Source of the DNA: Candidatus Merdivivens pullicola
Lineage (GTDB): Bacteria; Bacteroidota; Bacteroidia; Bacteroidales; UBA932
Assembly (NCBI GenBank): GCA_017694945.1
Contig: JADIMA010000008.1
Location: forward strand, 1 to 64,000
DNA length: 64,000 nt
Direction: 5' to 3'
Position 1 is the first letter of the stretch. Every line of letters starts with the position of its first letter. The notes beneath the pieces are model-generated. The model saw only the letters and a list, made by a program, of their open reading frames with translations, did not search any database and was not told the origin of the DNA. Of this stretch, positions 49,829-58,409 are shown piece after piece. The position numbers and the translations under genes were made by a program.

Positions 49829-52249
49829 TTAGAGTTTCATTATGTTTTGTGTATATGTTTTTCCGGTTTCATCTGTAATGGTTACGATATAATCTCCTGT
49901 GTTGATTCCGCTCAGGTCTATTGCCTCAGGGGAAGCCGCGGATATCTTATAGTTTGCTATGTCCATTATCCGTTTTCCTGAAGGAGTTTCTATTGAAACA
50001 TTGACAAGTTTGTCATTGGATGAAGCCGTCTTGATATACATCATGTCTATTACAGGGTTAGGGTAGCAGAGGTATTCAGGCCCGTCGTTGAGGACTGTGA
50101 CATTGAATTCGGCCGATACGTTTTCCCCTGAGTTTTCAGCAGCATATACGGACAGCCTTGCTTCTCCTGCTGCAAGCGCCGTCAGGGTGAGCATTCCATC
50201 GTTGATTTCTGCGGCTATGCAGTCTCCTGACAAAATATTGCATGTGAATGTCAGTTTGTCGCCGTTCCTGTCGCTGATGAAATCATAAAGATTGATGGTG
50301 TTGACATATCCTGGCCCGGCCATGGTCATGTCGTAAAAATCCTTGACTATTTCAGGCGGATAATTTTTTTCGGTAGTGCATTTCAGGACAGGTGACAGTT
50401 CGGATATACTGTAGTTGTCCTTGCTGTCAATGGCCAGATAATATGTGGTTTCCGCTTTAAGGCCGCTGAGCGTGTATTCGATAAGGTCTCCTGCCTCAAG
50501 AGGGTTGTTCAATGTAATGCATTCGATTCCTGCAGGAAGGTTTTCCCTGTCAATCGATGCATCAAATTCTGATTCGCTGTAATAAATGTTGAATGTCACT
50601 GGTTTGCCGTTGTCTTTATCGGCAGGTACCGTCCATGACAGGTTGATGCTGTTGCTGCCTGCATGCTTTATCGTAAAGTCGTCGATAGGATCCGGGGCAA
50701 TGAGACTGTACATTGAGATTGCCGCGCCTACGTCGAGAAGCCCGCTTCCAAGTTGGTTCTGATAGCGGCTGTTGTGGTCTTCATAAATCACAGGGTTGGT
50801 AGTGGTAAGCAGCATGTCCCAGAGTTGCTGGTTGGTGAATCCCGGGCCTCCGTATATTGAGAGGAGCAGGGCTGCGGCTCCCGATACATGAGGGCAGGCC
50901 ATGGATGTACCTTCATATCCGTCATAACGGTTGTTGGTTATGGAACTGTAAACCAATTGCCTTTTTTTGGAATCTCCTCCCGGAGCGGCAATGTCGGCCC
51001 ATGAGCCGTAGTTTGAATACCATGCCCTTTCAAAATCGGCTGCGACTGAAGAGACGCCGATTACGCGTTCGTAACCTCCCGGAGAACTGTAAGGGGTGTT
51101 GTCATTGCCTCCTGCGAATATTACGATACCGCCTTTCATCGGCCCGGTCTGGTTGCCGTTTTCATCGATTCCGGCGTATTCTATGAAATAATCTATTGCT
51201 TCTTTGTCCGCTTCGGAGATTTCAGGAGAGCCGTAACCCCAACTGTTCTGGCTTATGATGGCTCCGTTGTCGGCTGCATATTTGAAAGCAGGCGCTACAT
51301 CCCATGCGCCGTCTTCTCCCCAGAAAATCTGGCAGCTCATGACTCTTGCTCCTTTGATTCCTTTCGCCTTGTCGCCTCCGGCAACTCCGCATACGCCGAT
51401 TCCGTTGTTGTTTACGGCTGCAATGGTTCCGGCTACGTGCGTTCCGTGATCGTCGGGAACGATGTACATGTTATATACGAAATCATGGCCGTATATGTCA
51501 TCGACATATCCGTTCCCGTCGTCGTCCACTCCTTCGACGCCGTTAAGTTCGGCCTCGTTCACCCACATGTTGTCTTTAATGTCTTCATGTTCGTAATCGA
51601 TTCCTCCGTCAATTACGGCTACGACAATTTCGGGACTTCCTACATATCCCATTTCCCATACGGGAACGACATTTATGTCGCATCCTTCATCTCCTTTATA
51701 TGTCCCGTCATTGTAATAGTGCCACTGTTCATTCAGGTAAGGATCGTTGAAGATGTCGCTTGCGGCGGTCTGAGGGGCCAATCCGTCATAAGGGCCGTTA
51801 TATGCTTTTGTGAACTGCGGCCTGATTATGGTAGGTACAGGTTCTACGAATTCGATTCCTTCTATTGAGTTGAGATCGTTCCCGGCCTTGGTGAGAGGAG
51901 TGTCGTCGCTGAACTTGACCGTGTACCATCTGTGCAGGCCGGCTTTCCTTGTACGCTCTTCAAATTTTCCGGAATACGGGAAAGTCCTTTTCATGCTTTC
52001 GAAGCCGAAACCAGCGAGGGCGTCATCGGATGATTTGACACCGATGTTATGAATTACACCTTTCGTGTCGGCTTGTTGTTCGAGTTGTGCGGCAAGTTGT
52101 TCCGATACTTTGATTCTCATTACTCCAGGTACCATCGACCGTGAATCAAAGGCGATTTGCGTAGTGTCAGGGCCGTCCAGTTTCTCCTTAACACAGGATG
52201 ACAGTGCCAGACAAACGGCAAAAATGAATAAGAAATTTCTTTTGTACAT
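49829..52249 (-). CDS. S8 (subtilisin-like) peptidase with fibronectin III region and T9SS type A sorting domain
   Basis: AVIDGGIDYEHEDI, DDHGTHVAGTIAAV, GYEGTSMACPHVSGAAALLL; C-terminal YPNPVIDMMYIKTAS...GINTGDYIVTITDETGKTYTQNIMKL. Confidence 0.92.
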   Translation of the reverse strand: MYKRNFLFIFAVCLALSSCVKEKLDGPDTTQIAFDSRSMVPGVMRIKVSEQLAAQLEQQADTKGVIHNIGVKSSDDALAGFGFESMKRTFPYSGKFEERTRKAGLHRWYTVKFSDDTPLTKAGNDLNSIEGIEFVEPVPTIIRPQFTKAYNGPYDGLAPQTAASDIFNDPYLNEQWHYYNDGTYKGDEGCDINVVPVWEMGYVGSPEIVVAVIDGGIDYEHEDIKDNMWVNEAELNGVEGVDDDGNGYVDDIYGHDFVYNMYIVPDDHGTHVAGTIAAVNNNGIGVCGVAGGDKAKGIKGARVMSCQIFWGEDGAWDVAPAFKYAADNGAIISQNSWGYGSPEISEADKEAIDYFIEYAGIDENGNQTGPMKGGIVIFAGGNDNTPYSSPGGYERVIGVSSVAADFERAWYSNYGSWADIAAPGGDSKKRQLVYSSITNNRYDGYEGTSMACPHVSGAAALLLSIYGGPGFTNQQLWDMLLTTTNPVIYEDHNSRYQNQLGSGLLDVGAAISMYSLIAPDPIDDFTIKHAGSNSINLSWTVPADKDNGKPVTFNIYYSESEFDASIDRENLPAGIECITLNNPLEAGDLIEYTLSGLKAETTYYLAIDSKDNYSISELSPVLKCTTEKNYPPEIVKDFYDMTMAGPGYVNTINLYDFISDRNGDKLTFTCNILSGDCIAAEINDGMLTLTALAAGEARLSVYAAENSGENVSAEFNVTVLNDGPEYLCYPNPVIDMMYIKTASSNDKLVNVSIETPSGKRIMDIANYKISAASPEAIDLSGINTGDYIVTITDETGKTYTQNIMKL

Positions 52250-52327
52250 ATAATTGCAGTTTTAATTAAAAAATTAAAAATACAAATATAGGAAACTGTT
52301 TTGAATTTCTAGGAAGATTTTTAAAAT

Positions 52328-52351
52328 GATTATCCGCAAAAATACCCCCTT
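52328..52351. repeat. left arm of perfect 24-bp inverted repeat
   Basis: GATTATCCGCAAAAATACCCCCTT; exact reverse complement of 52663..52686. Confidence 0.95.
52337..52344 (-). promoter_or_regulatory. outward (minus-strand) -7 element TATTTTTG(C) for S8 peptidase gene
   Basis: Inside left repeat arm; about 88 nt upstream of the peptidase start at 52249. Confidence 0.45.
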
Positions 52352-52434
52352 ATATGTATGGGGGAGGGAGTGTCTTCCGGCAGTACGCGCCGGGCATGGC
52401 GGCCTGCATTGAGTAGCGGCATGAGACACACCCC

Positions 52435-52632
52435 GGGCCACGTCCCGACTTAACTTCTGTTTATATAACCCATTGTAAATTAGCGGCAAACAACATGCAT
52501 TACGAAAAACACGTGTGGATTTCAAGGGCTTCCGGACTCCTCAGAATCCACACTTATAAAATATTGTTACAATAGCAATTAACTATATATCAATATATTG
52601 CAATATTTTTAAATTGAGTCGGGGCATGGCCC
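52435..52632. repeat. internal imperfect inverted repeat (arms 52435..52450 and 52617..52632)
   Basis: GGGCCACGTCCCGACT versus reverse complement GGGCCATGCCCCGACT: 14/16. Confidence 0.7.
52513..52553. repeat. 9-bp stem-loop inside noncoding segment
   Basis: GTGTGGATT ... AATCCACAC with 23-nt loop. Confidence 0.65.
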
Positions 52633-52662
52633 AAAGAAGGCGTACCCGGTTATTCTTCAAAA

Positions 52663-52686
52663 AAGGGGGTATTTTTGCGGATAATC
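52663..52686. repeat. right arm of perfect 24-bp inverted repeat
   Basis: AAGGGGGTATTTTTGCGGATAATC. Confidence 0.95.
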
Positions 52687-52693
52687 GTAATTT

Positions 52694-53644
52694 TTAATAT
52701 TCCAACATTACATTGTCGATGCTCAGGCTGTTTCCTATTTCCCCGGTGAAAGGCCCGAGAGAGCCGGAAGCAAAATATATAATCAGATGTGTCGGGACGG
52801 TGCCGGGTTCGGCCCAGCCGGTTTCTTGTATCGGTACGGATTTCCCGGATGAATTTTCTGCATAGAAAAACGAATTGAGTCTTGAAAATTCGGACAGTCC
52901 TGCTTCGTTTTCTGGACGCCCGTATTCCAGTTTCAGCCTGACGCCGTGTTTCCAGTCGCAACTGCTGTCTATGAGCATTTCTCCTGTGGCCACGCGTTCG
53001 GCATAGATTTTTCCGTCTCTTTCGCTTCTTCTCTGTAATTGTACGGTTACTATGGCTCTATCCTTTCCGGGCATGTCCTTGCGCTTCATTCCTGTGCTTA
53101 TGCTGATGGTTCCGGTGTTGAGTATCACGGCCTTGTAGTCGAATACCAGGTATTTCGGGCGTTTTGTAAAAGGTATCCCGATGTTTACGCTTTCTATGGC
53201 ATTGTCCATGCTGCTTATAGGTTCGCGAAGCCTTCCGAGATATACGGCCCCGGCGGTAAGGACGTTTACCTTTGCCATGCCGAAAACTTTGAAGTTCATG
53301 ATTTCAGTCCTCATTTCAGCGCATCTGCCGTTGCCGTGTGCGGCCGGCCTGACATTCACATTTGTCTTTACAATGCCCATGACCTTTGCGAATGCGTTGG
53401 ATGTCGCCCAGGGAGAATCAATATTAATATAAGGTATGTTTCCGTGTATTGTCTGTTCCTTGTCTATTTCATAGACGGTGACGCTGTCCTTGCCGACAAT
53501 GGCCGACTCTTTGATGCGCCTTTGCGTCCATTGTTCGAAGTCGCCGAAAGGGATGGGTTCCAGTGTGCCCGCTTTTTCCTGTGCCGTTGCAGGCAGAAAG
53601 CAGAATAAGGAAAGAATCAATATGCTATATGCAGTTTTTCTCAT
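52694..53644 (-). CDS. PCMD-domain-like putative carbohydrate-metabolism secreted protein
   Basis: Signal peptide; PFGDFEQWTQRRIKES...INIDSPWATSNAFAKVMGIVKTNVNVRPAAHGNGRCAEMRTEIMNFKVFG. Confidence 0.65.
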   Translation of the reverse strand: MRKTAYSILILSLFCFLPATAQEKAGTLEPIPFGDFEQWTQRRIKESAIVGKDSVTVYEIDKEQTIHGNIPYINIDSPWATSNAFAKVMGIVKTNVNVRPAAHGNGRCAEMRTEIMNFKVFGMAKVNVLTAGAVYLGRLREPISSMDNAIESVNIGIPFTKRPKYLVFDYKAVILNTGTISISTGMKRKDMPGKDRAIVTVQLQRRSERDGKIYAERVATGEMLIDSSCDWKHGVRLKLEYGRPENEAGLSEFSRLNSFFYAENSSGKSVPIQETGWAEPGTVPTHLIIYFASGSLGPFTGEIGNSLSIDNVMLEY

Positions 53645-53709
53645 TTCGTAAAATTTTATCCGGCAGTAAATTGCGCAAAAAACGTGCTAATCGTATCTGA
53701 TATTTTCGT

Positions 53710-53717
53710 TATATTTG
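53710..53717 (+). promoter_or_regulatory. -7 element TATATTTG(C)
   Basis: TAnnTTTG 25 nt upstream of ATG 53742. Confidence 0.55.
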
Positions 53718-53741
53718 CAAAGCAAATCCTTGTTATATGAT

Positions 53742-55124
53742 ATGAAAAGACATATTGCATTTTCCGTTTTCCTTGCATTTTCCGTTTTCCTGATTTTTTC
53801 CTGTGAAGAAAAAAACGGGCCCGAAATCATTTATGAGCAGGGGCAATGGGTGAAAGATGCCAGAAGTACGGCTTATTTCAGCATCTATCCCGATGAATTG
53901 TTCCCCGGGGTCATCCTTCAGACGGAAGGTGTAAAGCGTCTTTACGCCGACAGCCCGTTTGTCCAGGCCAACTTTACAGAAGACCTTCTGATGGACATTG
54001 TGAATCCGGGAGAAGGGGCGGAGATATCATTGAAAATGCATGGCAGCGATATTTGCAATGAAATCGAGTGTTCATACGAAGTGGCCGCCGGTGATACTGC
54101 GCAGGTGCTGGTTCTGCAGGTTCCCGTTGACTGGGATTACAATACATTGCTGGAATGGGATTTTGACCGTAATGTGAAACTGTCATGGGAGGTTGCGATA
54201 GACGGGCAGCATGTCCAGACTTTTACAAAACAGTTTATATGCCGTACGCTCAGGAGTTTCATCGGTTCTCTGATGATAGAAAAGAACCTTCCTGAAAATG
54301 CCGTAATCGTTGAAATGCTTCACAATCCCGAGGTGGTCGGGAGTTTTCCGGTCACTGAAAACGATAAAACCATGAATATGCACCTGTCCGCTTTGCTGGC
54401 CGGGCTTATAGATGAGACTTCTCCATTGATCGAGCGTTTGAAGGGCGAGGTGATCGAGGACGGTTATGTTGACAAACTTACCGGCATGGCCGGTTATAGT
54501 GAAGAAGAATTGTTGCAAAACGTAGATGCATACAATTACCTTATGCAGAAATACAATATTCATTATGCCACCCGCAGTGCCGGGAATGCTGTGCAATATC
54601 TCCGTACGATAGACGAGATTTTTGAAAACCATAACGGCTATTGCGCGGAGTTGGGAATAGCCTTTGTCTCGTGGTGCCTGAACCTCGGGGTGAAATGCAC
54701 GTTCGAGGCTGTGCCGAGGCATCTTACTACAAGCGTATATCTTCCTTTCGCCGCGATTGATCCGTCCACGATCGAATATCCTTTTGACACCACTGTCTCT
54801 GCAAGTTTAATGAGCGATTACGGTGCCGTTTTTTCAACCCCTCCGACCGAAGCGGAATTTCAGGAATCAAGGGATTTTTTTGAACTTGTGCGGTACAACT
54901 CCGAACTCCGCGAGGAAAAATACGAGGCTGACATGCTCGTCGATTCGTTATTGTATTATAAGTTCAATCCCGCTTCACTCAGAAGGTTCCTTCCGTCTTT
55001 CAATATAGGGGCCAGGGATTATATGAAGACAAGGGCTGCAGTAGCGGTAAAATCCGTCCGTGCGGCATCCAATCCGCTGTGGACGGGTGGAACATCGCCT
55101 GTTTTGGAACCGGTCGTGTTCTGA
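53742..55124 (+). CDS. lipoprotein with transglutaminase-like region
   Basis: Lipobox FLIFSCEEK; HNGYCAELGIAFVSWCLNLGVKCTFEAVPRHLTTSVYLPFAAIDPSTIEYPFD. Confidence 0.6.
   Translation: MKRHIAFSVFLAFSVFLIFSCEEKNGPEIIYEQGQWVKDARSTAYFSIYPDELFPGVILQTEGVKRLYADSPFVQANFTEDLLMDIVNPGEGAEISLKMHGSDICNEIECSYEVAAGDTAQVLVLQVPVDWDYNTLLEWDFDRNVKLSWEVAIDGQHVQTFTKQFICRTLRSFIGSLMIEKNLPENAVIVEMLHNPEVVGSFPVTENDKTMNMHLSALLAGLIDETSPLIERLKGEVIEDGYVDKLTGMAGYSEEELLQNVDAYNYLMQKYNIHYATRSAGNAVQYLRTIDEIFENHNGYCAELGIAFVSWCLNLGVKCTFEAVPRHLTTSVYLPFAAIDPSTIEYPFDTTVSASLMSDYGAVFSTPPTEAEFQESRDFFELVRYNSELREEKYEADMLVDSLLYYKFNPASLRRFLPSFNIGARDYMKTRAAVAVKSVRAASNPLWTGGTSPVLEPVVF
53757..53792 (+). repeat. 18-bp in-frame tandem duplication in signal-peptide coding region
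   Basis: GCATTTTCCGTTTTCCTT GCATTTTCCGTTTTCCTG (AFSVFL AFSVFL). Confidence 0.9.
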
Positions 55125-55285
55125 AATATATTTTACGGAGAAGGTTTTTCCATTCCCAGGGTTTCTCATGTGCTTGCGTAGCGTGCATTCTGCCGCCGAA
55201 ACAATTTTGTTGCACAAATATGGGGAAATCCTTTGAATGTACGGCGGAATTTCATAAATTGCAGATGATTTAATAAAACCTAATA

Positions 55286-56524
55286 ATGTTGCAAGAAGCG
55301 GGGCAGGCTGGCCAGAAGCCAGATCCGAATCCGGACTATTCGGACGCATTTACAGTGGAGGTAAGCGAAATTACTGCTACATCAGCCCGAATCGCTGCAA
55401 GTTGCAAATATCCGGAATTGTACTGGACTGTCGATGTAATAGGAAAAAACGATTATGACTTTTACATTGCCGGAAATGAATACGAGATGCAGTCCTATTT
55501 TACCAATTACCTTCTTGATGTCGCATTGTCGTATGGATATACTTCGTTGAGAGATTTTCTTCCCGAATATCTTTTTGCAGGAGATTACGAATATGACGAA
55601 GTGATGGAGAATCTTATGCTTGAAACCGAATATATCCCCTTTTCCATAGGAATGGATTTCAATGCTGGATTTACCACCGGATTTTATTTCGGAGATTCTT
55701 TTTCCACAGCCGAACTGCCTAAGTCCGATCTCGCTTTTGAGTTCAAGTTGGATGTAAGGGAAACCAGTGTGACGATGGATGTATATCCTTCAGACAAAGA
55801 AGCATATTACTATGCGACAATTATAGACAGTTCCTATTTCGGGGCAGGATTCAGCGATGAATACATAATGAATGATTTGCTGAGGAGTTACGGAGACGAT
55901 CTGATACACTACCTGTACAGGGGAGACCTTATAGGTGAAGAGAGTACCGGAATGATTCCGACGACATACTATTATGCGATTGCGTTCGGTGTGGATGCGG
56001 AAAACGGTTACTACAATACGGAATTGTTCAAGCAAGAGTTCCAGACCGTACAGGCCATAGTGAGTGATGCCTATGCGGAAGGAAGCATGGACAATTACTG
56101 GCTCATAGAAGATCTTGTCGAGTACAATCCGTCTTATGAGGGACTGATTGGCAGCGAGGATCTTTTCGGAGCCCTTGACATTGAATTCAACGATTCTGCG
56201 GTGAGTGCGGTCTGTGTGGTATATGTGGGCGACTTGAGCGATGTTGACATGGACGAACTTTACCGGTCGGCTTTGGTGCAAGGTACCCCGGTCGGCAGAG
56301 ACGATCCCGCACGCCTGGTCTATATGTCCTATAATGATCCATGCACCATCTGCGTGATAGCAAAAGACGCGGACGGCTATAACGGAGAGATGTCCCTTAC
56401 GGTAGTGAATCTTGCCGAGGAGGGCACCTCGCATGATTACGGGCTTTTTGACGAATATTACAATGCGTATATGGGCGGCGCAAACGGCATGGACGGTGTT
56501 TTGGTTGCGAAAAAAGCACTGTGA
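55286..56524 (+). CDS. hypothetical acidic, Tyr-rich protein without a recognisable signal peptide (possibly 5'-truncated)
   Basis: Intact 412-aa ORF; in-frame stop TAA at 55271 upstream; internal repeat. Confidence 0.6.
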   Translation: MLQEAGQAGQKPDPNPDYSDAFTVEVSEITATSARIAASCKYPELYWTVDVIGKNDYDFYIAGNEYEMQSYFTNYLLDVALSYGYTSLRDFLPEYLFAGDYEYDEVMENLMLETEYIPFSIGMDFNAGFTTGFYFGDSFSTAELPKSDLAFEFKLDVRETSVTMDVYPSDKEAYYYATIIDSSYFGAGFSDEYIMNDLLRSYGDDLIHYLYRGDLIGEESTGMIPTTYYYAIAFGVDAENGYYNTELFKQEFQTVQAIVSDAYAEGSMDNYWLIEDLVEYNPSYEGLIGSEDLFGALDIEFNDSAVSAVCVVYVGDLSDVDMDELYRSALVQGTPVGRDDPARLVYMSYNDPCTICVIAKDADGYNGEMSLTVVNLAEEGTSHDYGLFDEYYNAYMGGANGMDGVLVAKKAL

Positions 56525-56554
56525 TTCTTTCCGGATGTGCTGAAAGATGCCAGT

Positions 56555-56589
56555 GAGGCCGGCTCAAATAATCCGAGCCGGCCTCTTTT
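56555..56589 (+). terminator. intrinsic terminator
   Basis: GAGGCCGGCTC-aaataatcc-GAGCCGGCCTC-TTTT. Confidence 0.85.
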
Positions 56590-56617
56590 GCAACTGTTTC
56601 CTGTTCGTCTTCCTGTC

Positions 56618-57235
56618 CTATTCGTCCAGGATTTTATCTATGGCCTTCCTCCAGTCTTCACCGTTTTCCGGACGGTAGGTCCTGAACCCCATGTTTTCAG
56701 CCGTTGCAATATTTGCTGCTCCGTCTTCCACGAATAGAGTTTCATCGGGAGACATCCCGCTGTCATGAATCATGTATCTGAAGATTTCGCAAGACGGTTT
56801 TGTATATCCTATTTTATAGGAAAAATACATTCTGTCAAAATAGTTGTCCAGGGGTTTCCCTCCAGGAAACTGTCCGGAGCAGGCCCACCCCATGATGAAT
56901 GGATTGGTGTTGCTGAGCATGAATGTCCGGTAGCGCTTCCTTGCCGCAAGAATGTAGTCGAGTTTTTCTTGGCGGATGTCCGTAATGAAAGCGAGCCATG
57001 CTTCCTGCACCTGCCTTTCGGTAAGAGCCTTTCCGGATATTTCCCGCATTTTTGCCGTGAATCCCTCCGCATCCGTTCTCCCGTTTTCGACATCAAGGAA
57101 AGGGCCGCTTTGCAGATATGGATCGAGATATGTTTCTACATCTTTGATGCCAAGGGCCTTGAAGGCGGATACGGCATTCTGCATGTCAAGGTCGGCTATT
57201 ACGCCTCCGAAATCGAATACTAGATTTTTAATCAT
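56618..57235 (-). CDS. HAD family hydrolase (phosphatase)
   Basis: MIKNLVFDFGGVIADLD, MLSNTNPFIMGWA, KPSCEIFRYMIHDSGMSPDETLFVEDGAANIATAENMGF. Confidence 0.92.
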   Translation of the reverse strand: MIKNLVFDFGGVIADLDMQNAVSAFKALGIKDVETYLDPYLQSGPFLDVENGRTDAEGFTAKMREISGKALTERQVQEAWLAFITDIRQEKLDYILAARKRYRTFMLSNTNPFIMGWACSGQFPGGKPLDNYFDRMYFSYKIGYTKPSCEIFRYMIHDSGMSPDETLFVEDGAANIATAENMGFRTYRPENGEDWRKAIDKILDE

Positions 57236-57575
57236 TCGGATGTTTGTATTTATGGCGTTTCATGTCATGATGGTGAGGAACCGGAGCGGGATGCCTGTCC
57301 GGTTTTTTCGGGCCTTTGAACATCTGAGGGTTGTCCAAAAGCGCGTCCTCTTTCACCATTTCAAGTTTTAGAAGCAGGCGATAGACTTTTTTGTATTGTC
57401 TTTCGTTCATTCCGTAATCGCGGGCGATTCGTTCGGCATCGGCTTTTGCGCGTTCCTTTATTGTGAATTCATGATGGGGTTTGGGAGGAGGAGGGACTTG
57501 CGCTTTTGCGGCATCCGAAAATGCGGCTGCTGAAAAAATGCACAGGGCCGCCAGTGTTATGATGTATTTTTTCAT
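57228..57575 (-). CDS. small periplasmic DUF4890-like protein with His-rich C-terminus
   Basis: Signal peptide; KERAKADAERIARDYGMNERQYKKVYRLLLKLE; DRHPAPVPHHHDMKRHKYKHPND. Confidence 0.65.
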   Translation of the reverse strand: MKKYIITLAALCIFSAAAFSDAAKAQVPPPPKPHHEFTIKERAKADAERIARDYGMNERQYKKVYRLLLKLEMVKEDALLDNPQMFKGPKKPDRHPAPVPHHHDMKRHKYKHPND

Positions 57576-57633
57576 GATACAGTTGTTTGTTTGCGATTTT
57601 TGCAGTTTTGTCCGAAATCAAAAACCATGCCTG

Positions 57634-58278
57634 CTATGTTGACAGGACAATCGCTCTGATGTTGTCGAATCTGCGTTCAGCCAGGTCTTTTTCGGATATA
57701 AGGAAATCCAGTACCCCCGAATCCATGAAGTTGAGATTAAAGTCTTTTCCGTCGAACGAATCGATCTGCAACAGGATCAGCCAGTCCTCAAAAGGGTGAT
57801 CCCAGTTTTCCCATTCTCTGTGCGAAGGAGGGGCTAAAAGCATGTGTTCGTCGGAGTATCTTCCTGCAGGCTTGTCTGAGAATGAAATGGCAAGTTCCTG
57901 TGGTGATAATGGAATCCCCTCTTCGTCAACAATCCGGATTTCTTCAAATCCGGTAATATCCGGAAAATAAAGTACCTTCACATCCTCTGCATCGCTTATA
58001 TAGCCTCCCACGGCGTCAAAGGGTTCAAAATCACCCAGGTAATGGTCAATTTTGGAGAAAAAAAGCATAAGGCCTTCGTGAGGGAGCATGTTTTCAGGAT
58101 CAAAATCCGCAATGTTTTCAAGTGCAATCTGGCAGATGAAATTATATGGGCGGATATCGCCCTTGCTGTCAGTATATTCCGGATATGGATATCCGGGAGG
58201 AAGCAGGGGGGAGCCCCAGAAATGGGACAGGGATCTTTCTCCGCTGTCGGTCGTGATTATGTGGATTGGCCTGGTCAT
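57634..58278 (-). CDS. YwqG-like (DUF1963) protein
   Basis: HFWGSPLLPPGYPYPEY...ICQIALENIADFDPENMLPHEGLMLFFS...LLLQIDSFDGKDFNLNFMDSGVLDFLISEKDLAERRFDNI. Confidence 0.7.
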   Translation of the reverse strand: MTRPIHIITTDSGERSLSHFWGSPLLPPGYPYPEYTDSKGDIRPYNFICQIALENIADFDPENMLPHEGLMLFFSKIDHYLGDFEPFDAVGGYISDAEDVKVLYFPDITGFEEIRIVDEEGIPLSPQELAISFSDKPAGRYSDEHMLLAPPSHREWENWDHPFEDWLILLQIDSFDGKDFNLNFMDSGVLDFLISEKDLAERRFDNIRAIVLST

Positions 58279-58364
58279 GATGCAAAGATACGAAAATGCT
58301 TCCTGTTTATATTAAAAATTTGTTAAACCTTTTCTGCGCTATTGCCGACTGTCATTGCCTTGCA

Positions 58365-58372
58365 TATCTTTG
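58365..58372 (+). promoter_or_regulatory. pst operon promoter, TTG-N20-TATCTTTG(C)
   Basis: TTG at 58342-58344, 20-nt spacer, TATCTTTG; upstream of pstS. Confidence 0.6.
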
Positions 58373-58409
58373 CGCCCGTGCAGGCCAATCCCCTGCGCGG
58401 AAGGTATAA

